Source: a virus. From it: DNA of 26,133 nt. A model generated the notes under the pieces. That model searched no databases. It was not told the DNA's origin and saw only the letters and a list, made by a program, of their open reading frames with translations. The DNA lies in IMG/VR virus record IMGVR_UViG_3300023094_000099, positions 1-26,133 of that record; one strand, given 5' to 3'. A program made the translations under genes and the position numbers. Each line of letters begins with the position of its first letter. Position 1 is the first letter of the stretch. Shown here in pieces: positions 14,689-22,984 of the stretch.

Positions 14689-15077
14689 GAGAATGCTTCC
14701 TTCTCGGCAAGCTCGATGCCCTTCACGAAGTCTGCCTGGATCGCTTTCGCAGTGTCACGGCCGGCATGCTGTGGCTTGGCTCGCACGTCGCCCGGAGCGT
14801 CTTCCAGGATGCCGAGGCTACCCTGCGACTTACCGAGATTCGGGCCTATCTCCGCACCGATCGCACCGTCCTGGTCGAGCACCAGTTCGTAGTCGATCGA
14901 GCGGGGGTACGCCTTCGCCATCCGGCCAGATGGCCCCTTGGCGCGCTTCTGCCACTCGTCGCGACCGAGGCGCGCGCTGACCTCCACCGCCTTGGTGACC
15001 GAGGGGATGATCTTGTCCTCCACGGCTCCGAGGTCGGCGTCGAGTCTCGCAAGGTCGGAGAAGTCGAAGTCAGCCAC
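14685..15077 (-). CDS. HK97 gp10-like neck / tail completion protein
   Basis: A 130-residue protein starting at GTG 15077 with AGGAGG five bases upstream. It begins MADFDFSDLARLDADLGAVEDKI and continues KAVEVSARLGRDEWQKRAKGP, then YELVLDQDGAIGAEIGPNLGKSQGSLGILEDA. The E-I-G-P motif followed by a Gly-rich turn and a C-terminal helix is typical of HK97 gp10 family proteins, which act at the head-tail junction. Its stop overlaps the next gene as GTGA. Confidence 0.82.
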   Translation of the reverse strand: MADFDFSDLARLDADLGAVEDKIIPSVTKAVEVSARLGRDEWQKRAKGPSGRMAKAYPRSIDYELVLDQDGAIGAEIGPNLGKSQGSLGILEDAPGDVRAKPQHAGRDTAKAIQADFVKGIELAEKEAFS

Positions 15078-15085
15078 GACGCCTC

Positions 15086-15493
15086 CTAGTTGAGTACTTC
15101 GATCGGGAATCGGTGTTCGGTGACGTAGGTGGAGTCATACAGACCCTTCACCCGGTAAACGTTCCCAATGCGGGACTGGTCACCGGTCACAGGATCCACA
15201 GTGGTGATGCGGATCGCGTCGTCTACCTTCACGTCACCCGCGGTCCCGATGGGGACACACCAGACCAGGTTCTGCGCTGCGATCGGCTGCCCACCCGGGT
15301 TGATCTCCGACACCGCTGACGAATCCGACTTGATTCGGCACAGCCCCACATAGTGCGGGTCACCGATCATCGTCACGATCGTCGCGGCCGTATCCGGGTC
15401 GACGTCGAGCTTGAACGCGGAGACGGTGCATCCGTCGACCATCAGCTGTTCGTTGAAACGACGGCCGGCGAGGATCACCGAATCGCGGCTCAT
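15086..15493 (-). CDS. head closure (stopper)-like protein, DUF6093 type
   Basis: A 135-residue protein starting MSRDSVILAGRRFNEQLMVDGCTVSAF; the ATG overlaps the upstream stop as ATGA. The layout, a short helix with a LMVD-C-TV motif followed by beta strands (IGDPHYVGLCRIKS, GDVKVDDAIRITTVDPVTGD, YRVKGLYDSTYVTEHRFPIEV), fits the DUF6093 proteins of actinobacteriophages, considered head-tail stopper homologues. It sits third in the neck series, as expected for the stopper. Family name is from recognition, not a search. Confidence 0.78.
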   Translation of the reverse strand: MSRDSVILAGRRFNEQLMVDGCTVSAFKLDVDPDTAATIVTMIGDPHYVGLCRIKSDSSAVSEINPGGQPIAAQNLVWCVPIGTAGDVKVDDAIRITTVDPVTGDQSRIGNVYRVKGLYDSTYVTEHRFPIEVLN

Positions 15494-15906
15494 ATTTCAG
15501 CCCACGGGTGACGTGCTCGAATACCTCCGGGTCGGATGGTGAACGCACCATTGGTGGTTCCGCTGTCTTCGGAGAGCATCGCCAGTTCAGCGTCGGATAG
15601 ATACAGGGAGCCGCTCGAGCGTGCCGCGTCCAACCGGCGCGTGTAGTCGTCACCAGACTCTTCCAGCACCCCGTCAGGGTTCGACAGGACCCGAAGGACC
15701 ATTGCGACCTGTATCTGCACCACAAGGGCGCAGAACGGGTCGGTGTCGGGCACTTGGTCGAGTCGGGGGGAGACGGTGCGCTGGGCGGACGCGATGATGT
15801 TCCATGCGTCCTGGAGTAGGTAATCTCCGACCCGGAGTTCAGCATCGGACAGGGGGCGCAGTGACCGGTTGGTCAGATCGTCAGTGATCGCCGGGCTGGT
15901 CGCCAT
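15490..15906 (-). CDS. head-tail adaptor, Gp19/Gp15/Gp42-like
   Basis: A 138-residue protein. ATG 15906 is chosen over the adjacent GTG because AAAGGGG lies six bases before it. The sequence has RPLSDAELRVGDYLLQDAWNIIASAQR, a helical region LVVQIQVAMVLRVLSNPDGVLEES, and a C-terminal LYLSDAELAMLSEDSG followed by a Gly-rich tail. This matches the Gp19/Gp15/Gp42 family of connector proteins that attach beneath the portal. It overlaps the stopper gene as ATGA. Confidence 0.83.
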   Translation of the reverse strand: MATSPAITDDLTNRSLRPLSDAELRVGDYLLQDAWNIIASAQRTVSPRLDQVPDTDPFCALVVQIQVAMVLRVLSNPDGVLEESGDDYTRRLDAARSSGSLYLSDAELAMLSEDSGTTNGAFTIRPGGIRARHPWAEI

Positions 15907-15921
15907 CACGAGCCCCTTTCG

Positions 15922-16197
15922 CTACTTCGAGTCGCGAGCAGATTTGATCGCGGCGCGAATCTCATCGTTCGTGGTGGCGCCGGAGATGTCGATCTTCTCG
16001 TTTTCGGCTACGGCGGTCAGTTCGGTCTTGTTGAGGAGACTGAACGGCTTCGATGTCTTCTCTTCCGGTTCACCGTCCCAGGCTTTCGGGTTGACGATCA
16101 GGTCAGCCGCCCACTTCGGGACGTCATCGCCGGGTTCGAAGATGCGGGTGTTTCCGTCCGAGTCTTTGACGTGGACGACAGCGATTAGGTGACTCAT
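15922..16197 (-). CDS. small head protein with HeH/LEM-like C-terminal helix pair
   Basis: A 91-residue protein. The start ATG 16197 overlaps the HNH stop as ATGA; a longer upstream frame would run through the HNH gene. It begins MSHLIAVVHVKDSDGNTRIFEPGDDVPKW, a short beta domain common in phage head genes after the capsid. It ends with NKTELTAVAENEKIDISGAT and DEIRAAIKSA, resembling the HeH/LEM-type helix-extended-loop-helix often found at the end of such proteins. The precise role in head completion is not known. Confidence 0.76.
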   Translation of the reverse strand: MSHLIAVVHVKDSDGNTRIFEPGDDVPKWAADLIVNPKAWDGEPEEKTSKPFSLLNKTELTAVAENEKIDISGATTNDEIRAAIKSARDSK

Positions 16198-16859
16198 GCT
16201 TTGCCTCCAACGGCTAAGAATTCGAGAAGGTCTCTCGTGTGCTTTTTGTAATTGCAAGGGCCACACGATGGGATCACATTGAAGCGATCGTGCTTACCTC
16301 CACGGGCAAGCGGTGTCATGTGCTCCTGCTGCATCGGGATTTCGGAACGGAGGCAATATGCGCAGGAATGGCGGAACTCATCCAGAATGGTCAACCACTG
16401 GGCATGGGTGAGGCTGTCGTCAGTGTCGAGTTTGCGAGCACGACGTCGCTGCTGCGCCACCTTGCCAATTTCGGGGTTGCGCTCCTGATACGCGCGCACA
16501 TAACCCAACCTCTTCTCGCGGTTCGCGGCGTTCCACGCGGCGTTATTTGCGACTTTCGAGGGCGTTGAGTTGTGAGCGCGGGCACGCTCTGGATTGCTTA
16601 TCTTCCATTGCGCGGAAGTTTCACGGTCAGCCTGCGCTTTGGCCGGGTTGGAACGCCGAGCACGTTGGTACGCCGCTTTTCGCGCGCGAACCTCTGGATC
16701 GGCATTGGCTATGCGGGCAATATCGGCAGCGCAGGGTCGGCAGTAGTTATACCTGCCATCCTTCGCCCGCTTCCACGGGGAGAACGACTCGAATGGCTTA
16801 TTTTCTCGGCACCGTGAGCACCGTTTCAGGCCAGCGGGAACATCAGTACTATTTGACAC
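16194..16859 (-). CDS. HNH homing-type endonuclease with N-terminal zinc finger
   Basis: A 221-residue protein starting at GTG 16859 with GAGAGG eight bases upstream. The N-terminal treble-clef has Cys14, Cys17, Cys40 and Cys43 (CSRCRENKPFESFSPWKR then YNYCRPC). A basic helical linker rich in Arg/Ala/Asn follows. The HNH domain comes at 166-207 with CAYC, EHMTPLARGGKHDRFNVIP, CGPC and His207. The usual DH pair is Glu179-His180, a conservative variant. It sits between the major capsid gene and the neck genes and is not needed there, so it looks like a free-standing homing endonuclease inserted in the head operon. Its AT content is visibly higher than that of its neighbours, supporting separate origin. 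Confidence 0.88.
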   Translation of the reverse strand: MSNSTDVPAGLKRCSRCRENKPFESFSPWKRAKDGRYNYCRPCAADIARIANADPEVRARKAAYQRARRSNPAKAQADRETSAQWKISNPERARAHNSTPSKVANNAAWNAANREKRLGYVRAYQERNPEIGKVAQQRRRARKLDTDDSLTHAQWLTILDEFRHSCAYCLRSEIPMQQEHMTPLARGGKHDRFNVIPSCGPCNYKKHTRDLLEFLAVGGKA

Positions 16860-16882
16860 AGGTTGGACCTCTCACACAGGTT
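16856..16882. repeat. 9-bp direct repeat at the HNH start
   Basis: ACACAGGTT occurs at 16856-16864 and 16874-16882, 18 bases apart. The first copy includes the GTG start of the HNH gene. It may be a leftover of insertion, or a site for self-regulation. Confidence 0.45.
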
Positions 16883-16888
16883 CGGCTA

Positions 16889-16922
16889 GGGCCGGGACGT
16901 TGCTGAAACAACTTCCCGGCCC
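16889..16922 (-). terminator. strong hairpin after the major capsid gene
   Basis: A 9-bp perfect stem (16889-16897 with 16914-16922) is extended by one mismatch and 4 more base pairs (16899-16902 with 16909-16912) around a six-base loop. It lies 33 bases after the capsid stop and ahead of the HNH gene. There is no U tract on the minus-strand RNA, so it may be a non-canonical terminator or a 3' stabiliser. Confidence 0.6.
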
Positions 16923-16955
16923 GCTCAGTTTAATCCGAGCTACCGACTATTTGGG

Positions 16956-17993
16956 TCAGAGCACATCGGCGCTAAAACTCAAATCTGCGTTGGCGAGAAC
17001 CGGCAGTGCGATCGCGTCGGAGATGACCTCGGCGATCAGCGGCGGCTTCTCCCCCTTGTAGGCGCCGACGACGATGCCCGGCTGGTCGACCGGGGCGATG
17101 CCGTAGGTCGGGTCGGTGGACGTGAGGGTCTGACCCCAGAACGTCGCACCAAGCTCGGTGCCCTGCCAGTCGTCCGTTCCCACCGCGGCGGGGAGGAAGA
17201 ACAGGCGGTCGTCGGGCAGCACCTTGGTGGAGGTGCCGTTGACGTTGACACGACGGTCGTAGAGGCGGATCGGGGGCAGACCTGCACCCGCGATGATCGC
17301 GTCCACATCGGTCCGGGTTGCCGGACGTGCGCCGCCGTTGAGCAGCTGCGTCTGGAACTCGGTGCCAGCCGCGAGTGCACGAAGCACACGGGTGGACATG
17401 ACGATTTCGCCAGGTGCCACGCCGTTGTCGGCCAGGTACGTGTCCGACCATGTGGTCAGATCCGTGAGGCGCGACACCGAGGCGGTGGACCACGGCGATG
17501 CGGCGGTGACGGTGTGCCCTGCGGAGCGACCGAAGTCGTCGTCGGAGAACACGGCACCGGTCGATGCGGTGATGGTTGCCTTGCCGGTCGCGATGACCGT
17601 ACCGCGAAGTCGCTCGATCGCGTCAGCGACCGCACGAACCACCTGGTCGGTGGTGTTCAGGAGCGCGACGCGAACCTGATCCTCTTCGGCGTTGCGGCTG
17701 CGAAGCTGCTGGTACTCGGAGATGGGGATGTTCTGCCCCAGCGCCGGGAGTTCCAGGGTGACGCGCTTGCCGGGGCGGGCCTTGCCCACCTCGGGCTCTG
17801 CGTCGTACGCGCGGAACTGTGCAGCTTCCACGAGGCCGGTGGAGCCTGCGACGAAGCGGACAACCACGTCAGCAACTTCCCGGTTGGGGAGGTACTGGGC
17901 GAGGGTGCCGCGGGTGGCCTCGTAGTCAGCGAGGGATGCGCGGGCGTAGCCGGTGAGTTCGGCCGGGTCGATGATGTCGGTCCAGAGTGCCAT
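16956..17993 (-). CDS. major capsid protein (gpE-like)
   Basis: A 345-residue protein starting MALWTDIIDPAELTGYARASLADYE at ATG 17993 with a strong AGGAGGG site. Family features are LAQYLPNREVADVVVRFVAG, the E-loop-like region with GKRVTLELPALGQNIPISEYQQL, and a C-terminal part with ATFWGQTLTSTDPTYGIAPVDQPGIVVGAYKGEKPP. These fit the phage major capsid protein E family (HK97 fold). It lies directly after decoration and scaffold genes, as in lambda-like modules. It assembles into the icosahedral shell. No separate protease gene is recognised here. Confidence 0.92.
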   Translation of the reverse strand: MALWTDIIDPAELTGYARASLADYEATRGTLAQYLPNREVADVVVRFVAGSTGLVEAAQFRAYDAEPEVGKARPGKRVTLELPALGQNIPISEYQQLRSRNAEEDQVRVALLNTTDQVVRAVADAIERLRGTVIATGKATITASTGAVFSDDDFGRSAGHTVTAASPWSTASVSRLTDLTTWSDTYLADNGVAPGEIVMSTRVLRALAAGTEFQTQLLNGGARPATRTDVDAIIAGAGLPPIRLYDRRVNVNGTSTKVLPDDRLFFLPAAVGTDDWQGTELGATFWGQTLTSTDPTYGIAPVDQPGIVVGAYKGEKPPLIAEVISDAIALPVLANADLSFSADVL

Positions 17994-18006
17994 TGTTCAT
18001 CCCTCC

Positions 18007-18399
18007 TTAGATGTAGACGATGGTCGTGGCGGACTTCGCGGCGATCGGCTTCACGAAGCCGATCATCGCGAGGGTGGCGATCTTCGCCGCCTTCACGCGA
18101 CCGTGGTCGAGCACGGGGACTGCGAAGTCCGTGGTGCCGACGACCTGCTGGTCGGTGAGGAGGTGCCCGGCGAGGATGCCGGCACCGGTGACGGTGCCAA
18201 CGGTGACGTCGTAAGGCACGAGCATTCCGCCGACGATGGCGACGGGGAAACCGGACGGGATGTAACCGTTCGGGTAGTGCGTACCGGCGGTGAACGTCGA
18301 GATGTCGAGGACCTCGGTGCGCGCGTTGCGCAGACCGTGGGTGGACCCGAGCCAGGACTGGTCACCAGTGCCGATGTTCTCAGTACGAATACGAGGCAT
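18007..18399 (-). CDS. head decoration protein (gpD-like)
   Basis: A 130-residue protein starting MPRIRTENIGTGDQSWLGSTHGL, with AAGGGAA before ATG 18399. The pattern IPSGFPVAIVGGMLVPYD, GHLLTDQQVVG and KIATLAMIGFVKPIAAKS is typical of the HDPD (head decoration) proteins that precede gpE-type capsid genes and bind capsid trimers to stabilise DNA-filled heads. The C-terminus is hydrophobic and Ala-rich. Spacing to the capsid gene is 13 bases. Confidence 0.87.
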   Translation of the reverse strand: MPRIRTENIGTGDQSWLGSTHGLRNARTEVLDISTFTAGTHYPNGYIPSGFPVAIVGGMLVPYDVTVGTVTGAGILAGHLLTDQQVVGTTDFAVPVLDHGRVKAAKIATLAMIGFVKPIAAKSATTIVYI

Positions 18400-18410
18400 G
18401 ATGTTCCCTT

Positions 18411-18914
18411 CTAGGAAGTCTTTTTGCGTGTGAGGTTGAACAGGTCACGCCCGGCTCCGACCGATGCCGTCTTGGCTTCGTTCTTCGGCCCCAACGACGG
18501 GTCGGGCACTGGCGTTTTCGGTGCAGGTTTGCCAAGGTCCGTGAGCAGTTGGTCGGCGTCCGCAAGAAGTTCCTCACGGGTGGTGCCGATGAGACGCTTC
18601 TCCTGCGCGGGGGTGAGGCCCTTTTCCAGGGCGACCCGTGCGCGGAGTGCGTCTTTCGCGTTTTCTTCCGCCTTTTTCTCGGCGGCGGCGGCGCGATCCT
18701 CGAGCTTCTGCTGCTCGGTTTTCTGCGCTTCCTTGATGGACGCGAGCTCTTCCGCCGCGGATTTGTTCTCCTTGGCGCGGTCCTCCCACTTACGCGCTTC
18801 CGACTTCCAGTCCGTCGTTTCCTGTGCAGGAACGGCGGGGGGCTCTGGTGTGGCGGCAGGTGCGGGTGCGGCGACGGCCGTAGGAGTGCTCTCCGGGGCG
18901 ATGGGGTCTGGCAT
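18411..18914 (-). CDS. scaffolding protein
   Basis: A 167-residue protein starting at ATG 18914 with AAGGAA upstream. The upstream ATG at 18968 lacks a ribosome site. The N-terminus is Pro/Ala-rich and disordered (ESTPTAVAAPAPAATPEPPAVPAQ). Residues about 30-100 form a long charged helix (KSEARKWEDRAKENKSAAEEL, QKLEDRAAAAEKKAEENAKDALRARVAL), and the tail is basic (FNLTRKKTS). This composition and position between MuF and decoration proteins define capsid scaffolds, which fill the procapsid and leave before packaging. The basic end probably contacts the capsid protein. Confidence 0.88.
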   Translation of the reverse strand: MPDPIAPESTPTAVAAPAPAATPEPPAVPAQETTDWKSEARKWEDRAKENKSAAEELASIKEAQKTEQQKLEDRAAAAEKKAEENAKDALRARVALEKGLTPAQEKRLIGTTREELLADADQLLTDLGKPAPKTPVPDPSLGPKNEAKTASVGAGRDLFNLTRKKTS

Positions 18915-18924
18915 TGCTGTTCCT

Positions 18925-19000
18925 TCCCGTGCGGGATCGCCAAATAGCGGCCGTGCGGCCTTCGGCATAGATGGTGAGTCGTCCTGTCCGTGCGGCCAGG
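18925..19000 (-). repeat. three CCGTGCGG repeats in small hairpins
   Basis: The octamer CCGTGCGG occurs at 18927-18934, 18951-18958 and 18988-18995. Each copy lies in a short inverted repeat: 18925-18936 (5-bp stem), 18949-18960 (4-bp stem) and 18983-19000 (CCTG/CAGG plus an inner CCG/CGG). They fill the gap between the MuF stop and the scaffold start. Possible RNA processing or protein-binding sites. Confidence 0.55.
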
Positions 19001-19008
19001 AAGTGTGG

Positions 19009-20121
19009 TTACCCGAGATAGAAGTTGTTGAACTTCCGGGTGGCTCGATCGACCAGAATTCGGTCGGCGCGCTGCTGCTCGAGCAGGGCATGTGGGGTGA
19101 GGCGTGGCGTGGTCATGTACCCGGCATCGCGGAGGAATGCCTGACGCAGAGCTAGATCCTCCCCGGCTATCTCGTTGATCGATTCGGGCATGAGCCGCAC
19201 GCGACCGCGGGAACGTGACCCAAACGCGCCGCGCCCGGTGGTGCCCTCAGAGGTCGTGTACACCTGAACCGGTGCGCCGTCCGGGCGGCGCCCGATAGTG
19301 GTCTTCACGAACCTGCCGCGGGGATATCCGAGCTGCCGTGTGCCGCCGATTGCGTTCGAATAGCCGATGCCCCGAGCTCCACGGCGAGCAGAAACGACCT
19401 TCGACGGTTCGGCCCCGTCCCGAATGGACTGGGCACCCGCTTTCGTGAACACCCGCTCTTGCTCAGCCTCCGAAAGGGAATCGAAATACTCTTCCGGGGA
19501 GGAGAACAGGCCAGTCGTATTGCCGTCCACGACCGGTGCGGCGGTGCAGTGGCATGCCGGGTGACGTTTGAACGCCCTCTCGTACGACGAGATGCCCGCG
19601 AGGATTGCGCACCGTGAGCATGCGCCCGCGTTGACGACCCGCACATAGTGGGTGAAACCTTTGCCGGTCGCCGCAACCATGTCGCCAGAACGGGCTTTGT
19701 CGGCGATCAACGTCTTCACGATCGACGCCAGGTACGCAGCACCAGTCTCGAGCGACTGTGTGCGGCCAAGGCCTGCACCAACCGCTGTTTTCGTCGTCGT
19801 CACAGCACCGTAAAGGACACCTTCAACCTCACGACCAACACCATCCACGCCGGCGAAAGCCTCCGGGATGACCATCGACCGGTCACCGGTGAAGTCATGC
19901 ACCGTCGCAACGTTCGCCGCATACCGGGTAGAGCCCTGGACGGATGCGAACTGGGCTGCAGTGACCTGCTCCACTATCGCCGCACCAACATCAACCCATG
20001 ACTCGTCCAGATTGTCGTAGTCGATCCGATTCCAAGCCGAAAGGGTCCGGTTCGTGGCCGTGTCGTTGATCTGGATGAGACGCTGCTGCCGAGCATCAGC
20101 GAGCTCCGCAATCGTCGTCAT
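19009..20121 (-). CDS. MuF-like minor head protein
   Basis: A 370-residue protein. The ATG shares one base with the portal stop (TGATG). The N-terminal two-thirds are helical (MTTIAELADARQQRLIQIND, IVEQVTAAQFASVQGSTRYAANV, IVKTLIADKARSGDM). The MuF core has GKGFTHYVRVVNAGACSRCAILAG, then FKRHPACHCTAAPV with Cys168, Cys171, His187, Cys190, His191 and Cys192, a likely zinc site. A basic Arg-rich region follows (SARRGARGIGY, GRGAFGSRSRGRVRLMP). In actinobacteriophages such genes are called MuF-like or capsid maturation proteins. They are injected or aid head assembly. No protease triad can be identified. Confidence 0.87.
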   Translation of the reverse strand: MTTIAELADARQQRLIQINDTATNRTLSAWNRIDYDNLDESWVDVGAAIVEQVTAAQFASVQGSTRYAANVATVHDFTGDRSMVIPEAFAGVDGVGREVEGVLYGAVTTTKTAVGAGLGRTQSLETGAAYLASIVKTLIADKARSGDMVAATGKGFTHYVRVVNAGACSRCAILAGISSYERAFKRHPACHCTAAPVVDGNTTGLFSSPEEYFDSLSEAEQERVFTKAGAQSIRDGAEPSKVVSARRGARGIGYSNAIGGTRQLGYPRGRFVKTTIGRRPDGAPVQVYTTSEGTTGRGAFGSRSRGRVRLMPESINEIAGEDLALRQAFLRDAGYMTTPRLTPHALLEQQRADRILVDRATRKFNNFYLG

Positions 20122-21491
20122 CAGACCGCCTCGTTAGCCGCCTGAACACCGAAACCGAGGGACGTCGCAGTGTCAGCCGCCCGACGATCCTTCATGCGCT
20201 TGATCGTCTCCGGGGAACGCCCCAAAGACTCCTGCGCGGTCTCCCAGTCGGTCAGACCAGCCTGGAACTCCTTCACCACAGCATCGGTGATCTGCGCGCG
20301 CGTCGGGGTGCCAGCATCACGCCACACCGTCTCGAGACGGCGGGCATCTTGCTTCCACTCCCCGTCACGGAAACGCAGCACGAGACGGTTGACGGACTCC
20401 CACGAGCTGCCGAACGTCACCTGACGTTCCTCAACAGTGTTGATCAGCCGGGTCTCACCGGCACGCTGGCCAGCCTCAGACGGCGGATTCTGCGTATTCA
20501 ACCCGAAATACTCGATCGGAAGACCAGTCACACCAGACCCGACACGGGCGTAGATGTTCATCATCTTCTCGAAATTGCCCAGATCGGCAGCCTCAAGCTG
20601 GCCAATCTTCGCATCCTTATTCGCCGAGGCCCACACCGAACCGAAGTAGGCATCCCATTTCGGCACCGGAGCGCCGGTGACAGGGTCAACGAAGTCCGTG
20701 ATTGCCATCCCGAGAGCGAACTTCTGGGGGGTGGAGACCGTTTCTTGTGCCAACTGCGCATTGGTGAGTGCGCGGGACGCGGAATCGGCGATCGGGATGA
20801 TGTCGGCCATCTCCGACACGCCCTCGGCGACGCTTCCCGTCACCCGGGTGGCCCGGTCACGGTTCACCAGGGCCACAACGGCAGGCGTGCCGAGCTCGTG
20901 AGGGTCGGGGTCGAATTCGTCTTCCCAGCGCCCGTTATCGTTCAACTGCAGCCACACGGTGCGGTCCGGGAAGTACAGGGTGACCTTACGGTCCGATCCG
21001 AACACGTTCTTGCCGTACATACGCATCGCCGCGACGATGCGGTGAGTGCGAGGATCGCGGAGAGCGATCATTTCCTCCGGCGACTCCACCGAGATCAGCG
21101 GGAACTTGGGATCCTCGCCGTTCGTGCTGACGCACACATAGGAACGCTTCAAAGCGAGAGCGTCCGTGTGGGCGAAACTGGCACGCTCATCCATGTTGTT
21201 GTACTGCCAGATGCCCCACAGGTCATCGTCTGCAGCATCGGACCCGGGCCGGCGGAACCCGGTGACGATCAGACGACGTTTGATCGCATCGACAACCACC
21301 CGAGGCCAGTTGACCTGAACGGTGAACCGCTTCAACTCCTCCGGAATCGCGAGCCCCAACTGCCGCAGCAGATGAACACCCTCGTAGTAGTCGTTCAACA
21401 TGCGAGTTTCTTTGCGCGTCGCCAAGAGAATCGCGCGCATCTTGTTGAACTGGACCAATTCGTCGTCAGAGAGCGGCACAACAGCTCCCAT
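20121..21491 (-). CDS. portal protein (SPP1 gp6-like)
   Basis: A 456-residue protein taken from ATG 21491, five bases after the terminase stop. A TTG at 21500 overlapping that stop would add three residues (MTP); neither has a clear ribosome site. The family pattern is visible: ATRKETRMLNDYYEGVHLLRQLGLAIPEEL, VNWPRVVVDAIKRRLIVTGFR, ESPEEMIALRDPRTHRIVAAMR, VVALVNRDRATRVTGSVAEGVSEM and GLPIEYFGLNTQNPPSEAGQRAGETRLI. Length is in the normal range for this family. Twelve copies form the vertex channel through which DNA is packaged. Its stop overlaps the MuF start. Confidence 0.93.
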   Translation of the reverse strand: MGAVVPLSDDELVQFNKMRAILLATRKETRMLNDYYEGVHLLRQLGLAIPEELKRFTVQVNWPRVVVDAIKRRLIVTGFRRPGSDAADDDLWGIWQYNNMDERASFAHTDALALKRSYVCVSTNGEDPKFPLISVESPEEMIALRDPRTHRIVAAMRMYGKNVFGSDRKVTLYFPDRTVWLQLNDNGRWEDEFDPDPHELGTPAVVALVNRDRATRVTGSVAEGVSEMADIIPIADSASRALTNAQLAQETVSTPQKFALGMAITDFVDPVTGAPVPKWDAYFGSVWASANKDAKIGQLEAADLGNFEKMMNIYARVGSGVTGLPIEYFGLNTQNPPSEAGQRAGETRLINTVEERQVTFGSSWESVNRLVLRFRDGEWKQDARRLETVWRDAGTPTRAQITDAVVKEFQAGLTDWETAQESLGRSPETIKRMKDRRAADTATSLGFGVQAANEAV

Positions 21492-21496
21492 CGGAG

Positions 21497-22984
21497 TCAA
21501 TGAAGAATGAACATGCGGTTATCAGTCGTCTCAGCAGGTGCCGAGGTTCGCGCGTGGGCGTAGGTGGCCAATGTGACCGCAACGAGCGGGGTGATGTCGG
21601 TGGTGTCGCGTCGGTGCCACCCCCACAGGCCCGACTCGCCCAGCGGGCGCTTTCGGGCCGATTCAAGGGCAGCAGAAAGACCCGACTGCTCCTTGTAGCG
21701 GAGTCGGTCTTCGTCGATCATCGACTTGAACCCGCCGCACGCGCGCCCGTACTCCGTCATCGAAACAATGTCGATTGATATGCCGCGCTCAGCGAACTGT
21801 GGAAGCAACGAACCGGCCGGGCCGATCGCATCGAGCGTCACCGACTTCGGGGACCACTTGTTGACCAGATCCTCGATCCGGTCGACAACCCACCCCACGC
21901 CGCGCTCACGCACGACAACCTCAGTGTGAATTCGACCATCAGCTCGACGACCAGCAACAGCGATCGACGCCCACGACGAATCCGGGTTCACATCCAGAGC
22001 GAAAGACACCGGATCCAGCGGCGAAGAGAGCGCATCGGCCGCATTCAGCCACGCGTCAGCCTCAATAACCTGCCCACCCTCGGACTCATCCAAAATTCCG
22101 AGACGCTCGCGAGCGAACGCGACCTCGGACATGCCGGCGCGTTCCTTCTCCATGTACTCGAGCGAAGGAACCGCACGAGCCGATGAAGCGCCCGGGTTTG
22201 CCTGCAGCCGGGCAGCAGGGTCATCCAGATCAGCTTTCGGGTCAGCGCTGTACTCGATGTAGCAGAGATGCTTGTCGGGTTCTGGGATGTCCCCGCCCTT
22301 GACCTCGGGCTCACGTCGACCTCGACGCATGACACGTCGCAGAACCAGACCGTACTGGTCGCCGCGCGGCGCCGACGATGCGTAGATCACGGACGGATTA
22401 GGTCGAGCTGAAAGGGCAGGCAGCGACGCCGCCACAGTCTCTTCCGGCAAGTTGTATGCCTCGTCATATCCGAGACGATCACAGGAAAACCCACGCCCCG
22501 ACCCGTTCGAACGGGCCAAGAACCGCTGCCGCGCACCGTTCAGAAGTTCGATGCCCTCTTCGCCATGCGCAGTAGAAACCCGCTTGACCTTCTTCCGAAG
22601 CCAATCAGTGTTATCCACCCAGAACAGAAGACGCCGAAACGCTTCCTGCGCAGTCTTGAACTCATGCGCCGTATGGATGGCCAAGAAGTCACGCTGGGCC
22701 GAGGAGAAGAGGAACAGATCAGCCAGTTGCACCACCTCGAAGATGGTCCCCTTGCCGTTCTGGCGCGGAATCAGCAGGGCCGACTCGAACGACGCCCAAT
22801 GGCCTTGATCGTCTTCGCCCAGAATGTCGTTTACCGCGGCGCGCTGCCAGTCATCAGGGTTCAGCCCAACAGACTCAGCAAGCTCCACAGCCTCGACACC
22901 AGAGGTGAACGAATAAGCCGGAACGGACCTAACTCGCGGCGGCACGACGAGCTGCGCGCTTGGAAGCAAGCTCATCACCCACAT
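21497..22984 (-). CDS. terL: terminase large subunit
   Basis: A 495-residue protein with both terminase activities visible. The ATPase has Walker A PRQNGKGT (73-80), a C-motif region around GRGFSCDRLGYDEAYNLPEE with Walker B Asp174-Glu175, and SSAPRGDQ. The nuclease has Asp331 (SFALDVNPDSSWASIAV), Asp385 (VTLDAIGPAGSL) and Asp463 (TTDITPLVAVTLATYAH). It packages DNA into the head through the portal and cuts the concatemer. ATG 22984 overlaps TerS by 56 bases. ATG 22975 in the same frame is a possible shorter start. Confidence 0.95.
   Translation of the reverse strand: MWVMSLLPSAQLVVPPRVRSVPAYSFTSGVEAVELAESVGLNPDDWQRAAVNDILGEDDQGHWASFESALLIPRQNGKGTIFEVVQLADLFLFSSAQRDFLAIHTAHEFKTAQEAFRRLLFWVDNTDWLRKKVKRVSTAHGEEGIELLNGARQRFLARSNGSGRGFSCDRLGYDEAYNLPEETVAASLPALSARPNPSVIYASSAPRGDQYGLVLRRVMRRGRREPEVKGGDIPEPDKHLCYIEYSADPKADLDDPAARLQANPGASSARAVPSLEYMEKERAGMSEVAFARERLGILDESEGGQVIEADAWLNAADALSSPLDPVSFALDVNPDSSWASIAVAGRRADGRIHTEVVVRERGVGWVVDRIEDLVNKWSPKSVTLDAIGPAGSLLPQFAERGISIDIVSMTEYGRACGGFKSMIDEDRLRYKEQSGLSAALESARKRPLGESGLWGWHRRDTTDITPLVAVTLATYAHARTSAPAETTDNRMFILH

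Noticed and set aside
18380-18943. 187-codon minus-strand frame rich in Pro, Arg and Ser
   Set aside because: It is another frame of the scaffold gene; the scaffold frame has the ribosome site and the expected helical composition.
20349-21503. 384-codon open frame on the plus strand
   Set aside because: It is antisense to the portal gene. The product is Arg/His-rich without domain pattern, typical of high-GC shadow frames.
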